From: Bacteroidota bacterium
GTDB lineage: Bacteria; Bacteroidota; Bacteroidia; Chitinophagales; LD1
DNA length: 64,000 nt
Direction: 5' to 3'
Assembly (NCBI GenBank): GCA_016715625.1
Contig: JADJZU010000023.1
Span: 1-64,000, forward strand
The notes below the pieces were generated by a model, which saw nothing but the letters and a program-made list of their open reading frames with translations, made no database searches and was not told the DNA's origin. How positions within the stretch are numbered: the first letter of the stretch is position 1; the number at the start of each line of letters is the position of its first letter. Below are positions 1 to 9,700 of this stretch, one piece after another. Both the position numbers and the translations under genes were made by a program.

Positions 1-653
1 TCGGGCTGTAACAGGCAGTTGTTTTTGTTGTTCCAGAAATCGATTGTTTCTTCCGTGCCATAATAGCCGGCACCCCCATTATAATCTACGAGCGGGTCGG
101 CAGTGCCGTGTATCTCGAGCACCGGCACACTGCGCGATAGGGCACAGTTGATAGCAGTGAGCGAGGTAAGTGAACCTGTGACCGATGCTATAGCCGCAAT
201 ACGGTTCTCCAAATCACAGGCCAGCCGGTAACTCTGATATCCTCCATTGCTCATACCGCAGGAATATACCCTCGACAAATCAATGTTATAAAGTTGATAG
301 AGCGTGTCAATTATTTTTGAAATGAAGCCTACGTCATTGGGTGATGAGTTATAGGGTGGAGTGAATCCGGAGTTCCATGAGCTGTTTAAACCATTTGGGA
401 ACACACATATAAACTGATTAGCATCTGCTGTTACATCCATGCGCGAGTAAAAAATTTGCTGTGCTGCATTGGAGCCATAGCCGTGTAGGTTAAATACTAC
501 CGGTAAGCTATTGCCTGGAGTGTAGCCGGTCGGCAAGTGCACTATAAAGTCGCGCTCTGTATTTTCGAAGTTCATCGTGAGGGTGTATTCGGTGCCAGCA
601 AAGCTCGGTGCTGCGCATAGCATACATAAAAGGAGGGTGTAACAATTTTTCAT
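1..653 (-). CDS. Secreted LpqC/PHB-depolymerase-like esterase, C-terminus cut by window edge
   Basis: Reading the minus strand from the ATG at 653 gives a signal peptide (MKNCYTLLLCMLCAAPSFA) and then an alpha/beta-hydrolase of the polyhydroxybutyrate depolymerase / feruloyl esterase (LpqC) type. Visible landmarks are the oxyanion-side motif FNLHGYGSN, the nucleophile elbow CGMSNGG (G-x-S-x-G) and the acid-loop motif EIHGTADPLVDY. The frame stays open to base 1, so the catalytic His region and any C-terminal sorting domain lie outside the window. By family it would hydrolyse ester bonds in an extracellular polymer or conjugate; the substrate cannot be read from sequence. It diverges from serC, with only about 40 bases between the two starts. 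Confidence 0.8.
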   Translation of the reverse strand, partial: MKNCYTLLLCMLCAAPSFAGTEYTLTMNFENTERDFIVHLPTGYTPGNSLPVVFNLHGYGSNAAQQIFYSRMDVTADANQFICVFPNGLNSSWNSGFTPPYNSSPNDVGFISKIIDTLYQLYNIDLSRVYSCGMSNGGYQSYRLACDLENRIAAIASVTGSLTSLTAINCALSRSVPVLEIHGTADPLVDYNGGAGYYGTEETIDFWNNKNNCLLQP

Positions 654-691
654 TTCGGCCTTTGATTTTGAAAAGTAGTTAGAATTGCGGC

Positions 692-1783
692 ATGAAGAAA
701 TACAACTTTTATGCAGGGCCTGCCATTCTTCCGGTTTCAGTTTTACAACAAGCACAGGAAGCCATCAAAGATTTTGCCGGCACCGGTCTTAGCATTTTAG
801 AAATATCGCATCGCAGCAAAGAGTTTGTAAGCGTGATGGAACAAGCCCGTGCTTTGGTAAAAGAACTCATGAACCTGGACAATACTTATGAAGTATTGTT
901 TTTGCAAAACGGAGCGCTGGCGCAGTTTCACATGGTGCCCATGAACTTACTCAACGAGGAAGAGACGGCTGCTTATTTTGACACAGGTGCCTGGGCGCAT
1001 GGAGCTATGGAGGAAGCACGGCTTTTTGGGAAGGTTCACATCGCTTGCTCTTCCCGCAATGACCGGTACAGTTACATCCCTGAGGCCTTTACCTTGCCCG
1101 AAAACCCCAAATATCTGCACGTTACTTCCAACAATACCATATACGGCACACAGTTGCAGTTTCCCCTATCAAACCCCCGGGCTCCCGGGGTGCCTTTGGT
1201 GTGTGATATGAGTTCCGATATTTTTTCGCGACAAATGGATTATTCGCAGTTTGATTTGATTTATGCCGGAGCACAAAAAAACATAGGACCTGCCGGTACG
1301 GTGCTGGTGGTGGTTCGTAAAAATATTTTAGGAACCGTAAGGCGCAGTATCCCCAAAATGCTTGATTACCGGCAACACATCGACAAAGAAAGCATGCTGA
1401 ATACCCCATCGGTATTTGCGGTGTATGTGACTTATCTTACACTTCAATGGATCAAACAACAAGGCATTCAAAGTCTGGAGCAACAAAATAAGATGAAGGC
1501 ACAAATGCTTTATGAGGCCATAGACAATTCAACGTTGTTTGAAGGCACTGTAGCAAAAGAGAACCGCTCGGCTATGAATGTCTGCTTTCACATTCGAGAG
1601 GCGGGCGCATCTTCGATTGAACTGGAAACTCGTTTTCTCCAATTTGCGGGGCAGCGGGGATTGGTTGGCCTACAGGGTCACCGCAGCGTAGGCGGTTTCC
1701 GCGCTTCTATTTACAATGCGATGAATTTGGAAGGGGTAACAGCCCTAACTCAAGCCATGGCAGAATTTGAGCGGCAGTTATAA
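692..1783 (+). CDS. serC: Phosphoserine aminotransferase
   Basis: A 363-residue class V PLP aminotransferase that converts 3-phosphohydroxypyruvate and glutamate to phosphoserine in cytoplasmic serine (and often PLP) synthesis. It has the SerC opening KKYNFYAGPAILP and the PLP-lysine region YAGAQKNIGPAG, with Lys196 expected to form the Schiff base. The C-terminal segment GHRSVGGFRASIYNA is the usual substrate-binding end. Length matches the family (about 360). It stands alone: serA and serB are not adjacent, and a divergent esterase gene precedes it. Confidence 0.96.
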   Translation: MKKYNFYAGPAILPVSVLQQAQEAIKDFAGTGLSILEISHRSKEFVSVMEQARALVKELMNLDNTYEVLFLQNGALAQFHMVPMNLLNEEETAAYFDTGAWAHGAMEEARLFGKVHIACSSRNDRYSYIPEAFTLPENPKYLHVTSNNTIYGTQLQFPLSNPRAPGVPLVCDMSSDIFSRQMDYSQFDLIYAGAQKNIGPAGTVLVVVRKNILGTVRRSIPKMLDYRQHIDKESMLNTPSVFAVYVTYLTLQWIKQQGIQSLEQQNKMKAQMLYEAIDNSTLFEGTVAKENRSAMNVCFHIREAGASSIELETRFLQFAGQRGLVGLQGHRSVGGFRASIYNAMNLEGVTALTQAMAEFERQL

Positions 1784-1808
1784 ATCAATAAAACATTTCC
1801 GGATATAG

Positions 1809-2321
1809 TTACAGCTCTCTGAACGAATAAATGATAGAATCTATCTGTCCTTTAAAATGCAGCTTGCGCTCTTCGCTGCGGGTCCAGATGCTCAGGTGAT
1901 AGAGTTCCTTTTTGCCTTCCAGAACCACTTCGCTGAAATAGATAGTTTCTCCATCCATTTTGCCAAACACCTCTGCTCGTGCTCCGTTAAGGCCATTGGC
2001 TATAACAGTTAATGAATCGGTGAGGAGCGCATTTTTCATGATGGCTGTATCGCACAGGTGCGTCACGTAGCCCTCCAATGCACTAGATATGTTCCGAGCG
2101 GCATCTGCTTTTCCAATTGATTCTCCTATCATATAGAAATTGCGGAAACGATTGGCGTACTGAAATTCTGCACCGGGTTTTAAGGTTTGGTCTTCTTTAA
2201 GCCAAGAGGGGATATCCACCGAAAATTTATTGGCCACTGCCACGGTTTCGTACTCCCCAGAATATTTACAGGAGGCAAAAAACAAGAGCATAACAGCTAC
2301 AGCAAAAACGATTTTTTTCAT
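1809..2321 (-). CDS. Hypothetical lipoprotein
   Basis: A 170-residue protein starting at MKKIVFAV. An earlier in-frame start at 2339 would add six residues in front of the signal and is less likely. The N-terminus is a lipoprotein signal ending LLFFASC, so Cys17 would be acylated. The mature part (FSVDIPSWLKEDQTLKPGAEFQYAN, and near the end a 'LYHLSIWTRSEERKLHF' strand pattern) resembles small PsbP/DUF-type lipoproteins that act on unknown ligands, but I do not recognise a named family. It is convergent with serC, separated by 25 bases, with no clear terminator hairpin. Confidence 0.75.
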   Translation of the reverse strand: MKKIVFAVAVMLLFFASCKYSGEYETVAVANKFSVDIPSWLKEDQTLKPGAEFQYANRFRNFYMIGESIGKADAARNISSALEGYVTHLCDTAIMKNALLTDSLTVIANGLNGARAEVFGKMDGETIYFSEVVLEGKKELYHLSIWTRSEERKLHFKGQIDSIIYSFREL

Positions 2322-2382
2322 GAGTGGGTCTTTGCGCAAACATAAACACGGAAAATAAACCGACTGTTTCTATTTTTAAGGA

Positions 2383-4656
2383 ATGTTTACAACACGCAAA
2401 GCGACTGACATTCTGTTGCTCTCTCTTTTGTTTTTAGTGGCTGTGGCCATGAGCATCAAGGGTCTCCGCGAACCCGATTTATGGTGGCAAATTAGGACGG
2501 GCGAATGGATATTAGCACACGGTCAGGTGCCGCATTACGATGTGTTCAGTTACACTTATACAGGCAGCCCGTGGGTGAACGTGAAATGGATAAGTGAGGT
2601 TTTGCTGGCACTGGCAGCACGCCTCGGTGGACCCGAGAGTGTGTTTCTATGGCAGGCATTGGTCACCTGCGGCATTGTTTTCTTCTTATTGAAGTTGGCT
2701 GATTTGTCTTCAGAGGTGGCCCCGGGCAAAGCACCGGTGGTGTTTTCTGTATTGCTCGTCTTATTGGCCATTGAATATCGGATTATTGGCCGACCGGAGA
2801 TGTTTAGTCATTTTTTCTCGGTGGTATTTTTGTGGCTACTTTATCGATACCACCTTAACCCTGGCAAACAGTTGTGGTGGTTGGTCCCCTTGCAAATATT
2901 ATGGGCTAATACACACGAAGCCTTCGGAATGGGTGTAGTGCTTACCGCTCTTTTTTGTGCTGGTGATTGGTTACAATATACTTGGGGCAAGTACGGCAAA
3001 TGGTTCACTCAAACGAAGCGTCCGCTTATGCTCACGCTTGTGCTGGTGGCGCAGGTGGCCTCGCTGGCCGTAAATCCTTATGGAATTCAACTCTTATTGC
3101 AGCCATTCAAAATTTTTGGGCAGGTCTATGAAAATAAATATACCACTGAGCTGTTTGATTTTAGAACATTGGAATATTGGCAATGGAATACCTGGTTGGT
3201 CCTGCTGCTTGTGCTGGTAGCTGTGTTGGGCAATGTGCTGGAGTGGCGCAGTAAAAAAACGAGTTCAAATAAATGGTTGCTGTTCGTCCAAACTTACGGA
3301 TTGGGTTATCTGCTCACGTTGATGGCTTTTACCTATTTAGCGAGTAGTGCCTATCGAAACATTGTATTTTTTGTGTTGATGCTTTTCCCGTTTCTCGTGC
3401 GAGCAATGGTATTTTTTGGCCGGAAATTATTTTCCAACGAACGAGCGCTGTACTTGTCCAAAGGTGGTGTTACCGTGCTGCTGCTGGTCACCTACAGTCT
3501 GATAGTTTCCAATACTTTCTATAAGCTGATTGGTAGCCGCGATAGCTTTGGCCTGCAGGTGCGCACAGCTTATAATCCGGTTGCTGCGGCAGATTTTGTG
3601 CAGGCACAAAATCTCACCGGCAAATGCTTCAGCGATTATCTTACATCCTCCTACTTGCTTTGGCGGTTGCAGCCCGATTTTAAATCATTTATTGACCTCC
3701 GCGACCTCGATGTATTCCCTGCCTCCTTTTTTAATGAATTTGCGGAGGCCGTTACTTTTCCGGAGGAATTTGAACGGTTAGACTCTATCCATCACTTTAG
3801 TTATGTCGTGCTTTATCGTCCGCAGTTTAACGCCTTGCATCGCCATTTGTATAACAATAGCCGGTTTCGAATGGCGCTGTTAAATGAAGTAGCGGTCGTT
3901 TATACCCCTGCTCAGGACACGCTCCGTTTACCATCCTATAGCGAAGCTCTCCCAAAACTACAGGGTCGCTTTTCGCTTGCGGTTAATTATCTCTTGAATC
4001 CGTTTTATGCCTTTACGAAGTCAGTCAATGAAGTAAACACAGATGCAGTTGCTGCCAGTTATTATCTGGCAGTAGGCGATTTGCCTCGCGCCCGGCAACA
4101 ACTCAGTGGTAAAACAAATGACTACCAGCTGCTGCAACTATCGGGCGAGCTGGCTTACAATGCAGCACTGGCCGCTGATGCCGATACTACAACCGAAGCG
4201 CTTACCAAAGAACAACACTTAGCCACCGCCTTGAGTTATTACATGCAATCGCTACAGCTTAAAGACGACTATGGCCCCACTTATCTTGGCCTGGGTGCTG
4301 TTTATTTTCAGCAGCAGAATTATCTCACAGCCCTCGAACATTTCGAAAAAGCTACCCGATACGACAAGACCAACCTCAATGCCTGGCTCTTTGCCGCGGA
4401 GTGTTGCAAAGTAATGGTGAACAGAAACAATGAAGAATCTGCTGCTTATGCCAGGCAGGCTATTTCCTTTCTGCAAAAGGCGGAGCAACTGAATCCGGAT
4501 AACCCACCCATGATGCTGAACATTGGTTTTCTTTACTTCCGGTTAAACGACTGCGTTAACACCCGAAAGTATTTGTTGCCTATTAAAGATTTTGAAGGAT
4601 TTGGACCCGAGCAAAAAACCAATATTGCTCAATGCCTTACTAAGTGTGCCGGCTAA
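2383..4656 (+). CDS. Polytopic membrane protein with C-terminal TPR repeats
   Basis: A 757-residue protein. The first half (to about residue 375) has around ten hydrophobic segments. The segment near residues 30-70 (EPDLWWQIRTGEWILAHG, then DVFSYTYTG) is typical of GT-C-like polytopic membrane proteins that are usually annotated only as hypothetical. A long periplasmic or cytoplasmic region follows, then TPR-like helical pairs from about residue 600 (YGPTYLGLGAVYFQQQNY, then LEHFEKATRYDK). It could be a glycosyltransferase or an envelope assembly protein; catalytic residues cannot be assigned. It is divergent from the lipoprotein gene, with 61 bases between starts. A weak imperfect hairpin follows the stop at 4675-4692. 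Confidence 0.75.
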   Translation: MFTTRKATDILLLSLLFLVAVAMSIKGLREPDLWWQIRTGEWILAHGQVPHYDVFSYTYTGSPWVNVKWISEVLLALAARLGGPESVFLWQALVTCGIVFFLLKLADLSSEVAPGKAPVVFSVLLVLLAIEYRIIGRPEMFSHFFSVVFLWLLYRYHLNPGKQLWWLVPLQILWANTHEAFGMGVVLTALFCAGDWLQYTWGKYGKWFTQTKRPLMLTLVLVAQVASLAVNPYGIQLLLQPFKIFGQVYENKYTTELFDFRTLEYWQWNTWLVLLLVLVAVLGNVLEWRSKKTSSNKWLLFVQTYGLGYLLTLMAFTYLASSAYRNIVFFVLMLFPFLVRAMVFFGRKLFSNERALYLSKGGVTVLLLVTYSLIVSNTFYKLIGSRDSFGLQVRTAYNPVAAADFVQAQNLTGKCFSDYLTSSYLLWRLQPDFKSFIDLRDLDVFPASFFNEFAEAVTFPEEFERLDSIHHFSYVVLYRPQFNALHRHLYNNSRFRMALLNEVAVVYTPAQDTLRLPSYSEALPKLQGRFSLAVNYLLNPFYAFTKSVNEVNTDAVAASYYLAVGDLPRARQQLSGKTNDYQLLQLSGELAYNAALAADADTTTEALTKEQHLATALSYYMQSLQLKDDYGPTYLGLGAVYFQQQNYLTALEHFEKATRYDKTNLNAWLFAAECCKVMVNRNNEESAAYARQAISFLQKAEQLNPDNPPMMLNIGFLYFRLNDCVNTRKYLLPIKDFEGFGPEQKTNIAQCLTKCAG

Positions 4657-4723
4657 TGGCTGCAAAAAACAAAAGGCAACCATCGGCTGCCTCTCTTATT
4701 GTAGTGTGTGAAAGTCCGGTATC

Positions 4724-5128
4724 CTACTTTGCCACCGATGAAAGTGTTACGGCAGGATATGCTCTTGTAATACCATCTTTGCTGATGGTTTTAATTCTGT
4801 AGTATGAATCTTTAGAGGCAGGGTAAGGGTATTTGTCTACCTTTAGCATATACCCATTTTCTGTTTTTTCCTCGGCACAGGTGATATACTTACACTGTCC
4901 GAAATAGTTTCCGCCATCCGGGCTTCTTTCAATAATGATGTGGTCGTATTGAGCCAAATCTTTTACCAGAATATGCATTTTAACTTCGGTAGACGCACGC
5001 TCCAGCTCAATAGCTACTTCTGCATCGGCAGAGTTGAAAGTGTAGTTGGCTAGAGGATTAGTAGCAGCAAATGTGCTGGCCACTGTCATTAAAAGGGTAA
5101 GGGTTACAAATATCTTTTTCATGTTCAT
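4724..5128 (-). CDS. Small secreted hypothetical protein
   Basis: A 134-residue protein with a Sec signal peptide (MNMKKIFVTLTLLMTVASTFAA). The mature part has alternating beta-strand character (VEMHILVKDL-like strands, then YDHIIIERSPDGGNYFGQC and DSYYRIKTISKDG). That pattern resembles the beta-sandwich domain which precedes sorting domains in larger Bacteroidota secreted proteins, but here it stands alone with no T9SS tail. I chose the ATG at 5128; a GTG at 5137 and an ATG at 5122 are alternatives. Convergent with the membrane/TPR gene. Function unknown. Confidence 0.7.
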   Translation of the reverse strand: MNMKKIFVTLTLLMTVASTFAATNPLANYTFNSADAEVAIELERASTEVKMHILVKDLAQYDHIIIERSPDGGNYFGQCKYITCAEEKTENGYMLKVDKYPYPASKDSYYRIKTISKDGITRAYPAVTLSSVAK

Positions 5129-5137
5129 GTTAATCAC

Positions 5138-5515
5138 ACCGTGTGTTACGCACCGATGCTGCTTTTTGTTTCACCCAAAGGTGAATTTTTACTAAAACCG
5201 AGAGGAACTACCAGGGGAGGAAGAATCCATATCGCGCTTAAACTATGTTGCAGGAGCGACCAAACTCATGCAGCGATGCGTAAAGTAATTCGAGCGGGGA
5301 GGTTTGTCAAGTCCGAAGTGCTATTTTCTTGCTAAACCCAATTTGTCATGGTAGTGTCACAAGTTCATGAGGCTCGGTTATATGACATTCTCATGACATT
5401 TTTGTGACCTCTGTCACGTATCATTGCTTATAACATTCGTGCTAAACAACCAACTTTGCACCTATGAAAACAAATTGGTTGCGCGCCCCTCTCTATGTGT
5501 GGAGGGGCGTTTTGT
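5138..5515. other. Gene-free stretch with nested dyad and hairpin
   Basis: No credible coding sequence is seen in these roughly 380 bases. They hold a short hairpin at 5170-5185 (TTCACC-CAAA-GGTGAA followed by five T), a nested inverted repeat at 5356-5408 (GTCACAA and TCATGAG answered by CTCATGA and TTGTGAC), and a GC-rich hairpin at 5484-5509 followed by a T-rich run on the plus strand. A weak promoter-like pair (TTG at 5424, CAACTTTG at 5451) lies between the dyad and the last hairpin. Confidence 0.5.
5356..5408. repeat. Nested inverted repeat (possible operator or RNA hairpin)
   Basis: Two concentric 7-bp inverted pairs share one axis: GTCACAA at 5356-5362 with TTGTGAC at 5402-5408, and TCATGAG at 5365-5371 with CTCATGA at 5390-5396. 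The surrounding bases carry further TGTCA/TGACA copies near 5345, 5383, 5394 and 5412. It could be a protein-binding cluster or a structured RNA element; no neighbour decides which. Confidence 0.5.
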
Positions 5516-5517
5516 TT
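5484..5517 (+). terminator. Rho-independent-type terminator, plus strand
   Basis: An 8-bp perfect stem, CGCCCCTC (5484-5491) with GAGGGGCG (5502-5509), closes a 10-base loop and is followed by TTTTGTTT on the plus strand. On the minus strand no T run follows, so it does not obviously serve the oxidoreductase gene that ends at 5516. No plus-strand gene precedes it, which suggests a very short transcript or leader. Confidence 0.5.
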
Positions 5518-6538
5518 AATCCCATCTACACGCCACTTTCCCAGTGCTTTGTCTGCTTTCCAAGTAATGGTGTGCATCGGCAATTTCGGAGGCTTTAAAC
5601 ACTTTACCTACCTGTGGTTTAAACACACCGGAGGCATACAGTTTAACCACTTCCTGCAAACAGTGCTGCAACACCAGCGGACGATAGTCAGCAATCTTCA
5701 GCATGTTTACCCCAATCAGGCTTTTGCTGTTCATCATAAATAATGCCGGGTGATAAATGCCAAATTGAATACCCTTTACCAACTGCGAAAACACGTTGGC
5801 GCTGCCGCTCATATCCGCTGCTCCATAACAGACAATTCGCCCTCCGGCTGCAAGGGAGGCAATGCCCTTGCGGATATACGAAGCCCCCACGGCATCAAAT
5901 ATAACATCTACTCCATCGCCCTGCGTTGCTTGTTCTATGTATTCATCAAAAGCGGTAGTAGAGGTATTAATAACATGGGCTGCACCGGCCTTTTTCAGTA
6001 ATTCTACTTTGGAGGCACTGCCGGTAGTGGCAAAAATTTCGCAACCTTTGTGACGGGCATATTGCATGAGTGCTGTGCCCACGCCCCCTGCCGCAGAATG
6101 GATGAGCACTTTATCGCCCGGAAAAAGATTGACCACATAAGCAGCAGCATAATAAGCAGTGCAATATTGCGTAGTAAGGGCCGTGGCTTCCGCCAAATTC
6201 ATAGTATCCGGAATTTTTGCGGCTGCGCGAGCATCCGTGATGGCATACTCGGCATATCCACCAAAACGGGTAAGGGCCGTAACGCGATCGCCTATTCGGT
6301 GGTTGGTGACGCCTTCGCCCAATTGTTCTACCGTACCACACACATCATACCCCAGCAAACTGGGCAATGGCGGAGCATCGCGATACATGCCTTTGCGCGC
6401 CATTACATCGGCAAAATTGAGCCCGAAGCCCTCTACTTTCACTAATACTTCGCCCGGTTTCGGAGTGGGCTTATCGATTTCTCGCTGTTTAAATGCTTTG
6501 TCGGCAGAGCCGTGTTGTGTGGTGTAAATGGCTTTCAT
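5516..6538 (-). CDS. Zinc-type alcohol dehydrogenase / quinone oxidoreductase (VAT1-like)
   Basis: A 340-residue medium-chain dehydrogenase/reductase. The start MKAIYTTQHGSADK at 6538 is preferred; the frame is open 24 codons further upstream but without signal or homology character. An N-terminal GroES-like domain contains LLGYDVCGTVEQLG and GDRVTAL. The Rossmann domain has the NADPH motif IHSAAGGVGTALMQYA. The tail (YLESRQSTGKVACRWD) is typical of the quinone reductase / VAT1 branch. The catalytic-zinc cysteine pattern of true alcohol dehydrogenases is absent, so an NADPH-dependent reduction of quinones or enones is the best guess. It is monocistronic and divergent from the subtilase gene. 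Confidence 0.88.
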   Translation of the reverse strand: MKAIYTTQHGSADKAFKQREIDKPTPKPGEVLVKVEGFGLNFADVMARKGMYRDAPPLPSLLGYDVCGTVEQLGEGVTNHRIGDRVTALTRFGGYAEYAITDARAAAKIPDTMNLAEATALTTQYCTAYYAAAYVVNLFPGDKVLIHSAAGGVGTALMQYARHKGCEIFATTGSASKVELLKKAGAAHVINTSTTAFDEYIEQATQGDGVDVIFDAVGASYIRKGIASLAAGGRIVCYGAADMSGSANVFSQLVKGIQFGIYHPALFMMNSKSLIGVNMLKIADYRPLVLQHCLQEVVKLYASGVFKPQVGKVFKASEIADAHHYLESRQSTGKVACRWD

Positions 6539-6722
6539 ATTGGTATGACGTTGGTGACCAAAATAATATTTCATTTTCATAGCAGCTATGCAAGGCAAAG
6601 TGCCATACATTTTACAAAGCCTTTTTTCAGGTGCTTTGGCATAAGAGATTTTCGGCTGTACGATTTCTCAATTTCTTTCTATTCTTTTGTGGTACACAAA
6701 CCCAATACCATGACCATCCATA

Positions 6723-6730
6723 CCCCCCCC
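6723..6730 (+). repeat. C8 homopolymer at the 5' end of the subtilase gene (frameshift / phase-variation site)
   Basis: Eight consecutive C follow ATG ACC ATC CAT A starting at 6710. Read from that ATG with eight C, translation stops after 18 codons. With seven C it runs straight into the subtilase frame and produces a proper signal peptide: MTIHTPPPRLLFFLLVLL, followed by SPMLMQAQ. The tract is therefore either a one-base sequencing error or a slipped-strand ON/OFF switch. Confidence 0.7.
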
Positions 6731-6755
6731 GCCAAGGCTTTTATTCTTCCTCTTA

Positions 6756-9700
6756 GTGCTTCTTAGTCCCATGCTGATGCAAGCGCAGACCCTGGTGAAT
6801 AAGGTAAACGAAGAGCATACACTAGCAGGCACTATCACCGTAGATTTTGTGAGCAGCACCCGCGATAGTGCAGGCTACGTATATGTAGCCGGCAACACCC
6901 TTACACTGCCCAGCCAGCACGAAGATGCCATTGTAAGAAAATATCAGGCCGGAACCGGAACACTGATTTGGGAGTACGTCTACAACGACATTTCTGATTT
7001 GTCCGACTTTGCCATGGGGGTATATGTCCATGGTGGTTATGTCTATATAACCGGCACCTCGGTAGATTTAACTACTTCTGAATCCACCATCTACACGGTT
7101 ATCCTGGACCCGGCAGACGGCTCAGAAGTAGACGTCATCAAATATACACCCGACTATGGCGGATATGCTGTGGCCTCCTCGGTAAAGGCCGATAATGTAG
7201 GCCGGTTCTTTGTTTGCGGCACCGAACAAAACGGTGCTAATGACTTTCAGGTATTTGTGATAGCTTACGATCTGGTGAACGGGGAACTCTGGCGAACCTA
7301 CTATGACAGCTCGGGGCGCTATGATGGGGCGGTGAGCATGAAGTATAATTCAAAAGGCGAATTAATAATAGTGGGCTATAGTGGCACAGCCTTCAGCAGT
7401 TGGGATTTTGTAACGCTCAAAGTATATCCGGGCGATGGCAGCATCACCGATACGGTATACAGCAGCAATGGCAACGGCAACCTCAGCCGCCCGGTGGACT
7501 TTACAACCGATTTTGTAGGTGACCTTTATGTATTAGGGCAAACGGCCATCAGCCCTACCAATACCGACTGGAAACTGATTAAATACGATACCCTGTTTAA
7601 CGAAGTTTGGGTGCGCACCTGGGGCAGTGCCGATAGTTTAGAAGATAAGCCCGTGAGCATAGCAGCCGACCATGCCGGGCATTTGGTGGTCACCGGCTTT
7701 ACGAGCAAAAGCGATGGCAGCACTGATGCCACTACGGTGCGGTTTAACCGAAATGGCAGCACCATCTGGCAGCGCAGCATAGCCGCCCTCACAGCCGGTG
7801 AAGATGCCAAAGCAGCCGATTTGGTATTGGCGGCAATACCCGACACCGATTTCTATATTACCGGCAGCAGCCACCGGCAGGGCGATGAAGATATGTTTAC
7901 TGCCAAATACGACATCAATGGCAACCTGAAATGGCTGAAATACTTCAACGACACCACCGCCTGCCAGGACCACGCCCGCGACATACAAATAGACGGCAGC
8001 GGCCTTATCTACAGCAGCGGCTCTGTCACTACCCCTACCGACACCGGCTTTGTGACTGTGGTGTATGAGGATTTTGAACTAGGAAAAGAACTTGCATATG
8101 ATTCGCTAGGGAATCCTTTATACGTCAAAGGACAAATTTTAGTAAAGTTTGATAGCTCTGTAGTCATACAAAGTGCGATTAATAACCCTGAGTTAAAATT
8201 TGGAAATGCTCAGCGTTTTTTAAAACAATGGGCCATTGATTCTATTACTAAGTACCTACCATTTACTTACCGAGATATTCTCCTAACTAAAATTCACACG
8301 AATCTCAAAACATCCGATACGATTTCTATGTCAAGGTTAGGTGAGCGAGTATCAATACCTGATTTTTGGGCGTCATTCATATTTAGCTTTCCTACACAAA
8401 ACATAACAGAAAAACGCCTGTGTGACACTCTTATTAACGTATTTCCAATTGTGGAGTACGCACAGCTTGACCAGATTGCCACACTTTGTAGCTTCCCCAA
8501 CGATCCATTATACAATGATCAACAAAGTTTACATCCCGTAAATTACACCGGGGTAGACATTAACATCGAACAAGCATGGCACTATACAAATGGGAAAGAC
8601 TACATTAAAGTAGGTATTTTCGATACTGGAATTTTGTCAACTCACCAAGATTTTTGTGGCGCATATGATTGGGGCGGGTTAGGCCAAATAAATCCGACTG
8701 TTAAAGATGGTTGGGACTATGTCTATGATATCCCTCTTGGAACGGGAGGCTTGTTAAATGATATAGGAGGCCATGGTACTGCTGTGGCAGGTATCATTGG
8801 TGCCGGAACGAATAACGGTAACGGAGTGGCCGGTATAGCCGGGGGTGATAGCTTGAATGATTCTGGTGTGTCACTCCACGGGTTCAGGCTAATGACACAA
8901 CCTTTATACCAAGGAGGCCCGGATTCACTTGCCACAGCACATCAAATTATAAAAGGGATAGTTGAAACTTCTACACAAAGTTTGGATTCATCCTTCGGTT
9001 ATGGAATGCATGTGTTGAATCAAAGTTTTGTTTTTAATTCCAGTGCTATTTTAAATGGCTATTTTATTGATAGCAATTGGGCAATGATAGTAGACGCCTA
9101 TCACTATGCCAATAGAAACAAAATGATTATTCCGTCTGGAGCTGGTAATGATGGAGGTCTTATTGATATTAACGAACCCTACGTTTATTATCCGGCTGCC
9201 ATTGATGATAAGTGGCTGATTGCTGTTGGTGGAACAGGAAACAACGGGGAGTGGACTGGAACTCACCCGGATGATGAGTTTACTGCCAATTTCGGAAAAG
9301 AGTTAGATGTTTCAGCGCCAGCAGTACGATTATTAGTTTACACAGACAGTGTTGGTAGCAACCCATTACAGTATCCAACAGGTCGTTTTGGTTCCTTCAA
9401 CGGCACATCAGCCGCTACAGCACATGTGTCAGGTGTAGCTGCATTATTATTAAGTTATTTGAATGACACAGTATCTGGTTATCGAAATTTAGCCCCTGAA
9501 GATGTAGAGCACATTATTGAACTTTCTGCTTTTGACATAGATAGCCCAGGGTATGATATTTTTACCGGCTACGGCAGGCTGAACGCTGGTGCTGCCTTGT
9601 ATGTGGTAGATACGGCACACAGAAAATTGGTGCATTATGACTCGGACTCAATAATGAACACAAAGAGTGTATCAATAGCATTTTCTGACTCTATTTTGCT

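Noticed and set aside
4675..4692. GGCAaCC-ATC-GGcTGCC hairpin after the membrane/TPR gene
   Set aside because: One internal mismatch and no proper T tract; possible weak terminator but not called.
5170..5190. Short TTCACC-CAAA-GGTGAA hairpin with T5
   Set aside because: Only a 6-bp stem; mentioned in the gene-free stretch but too weak to call a terminator.
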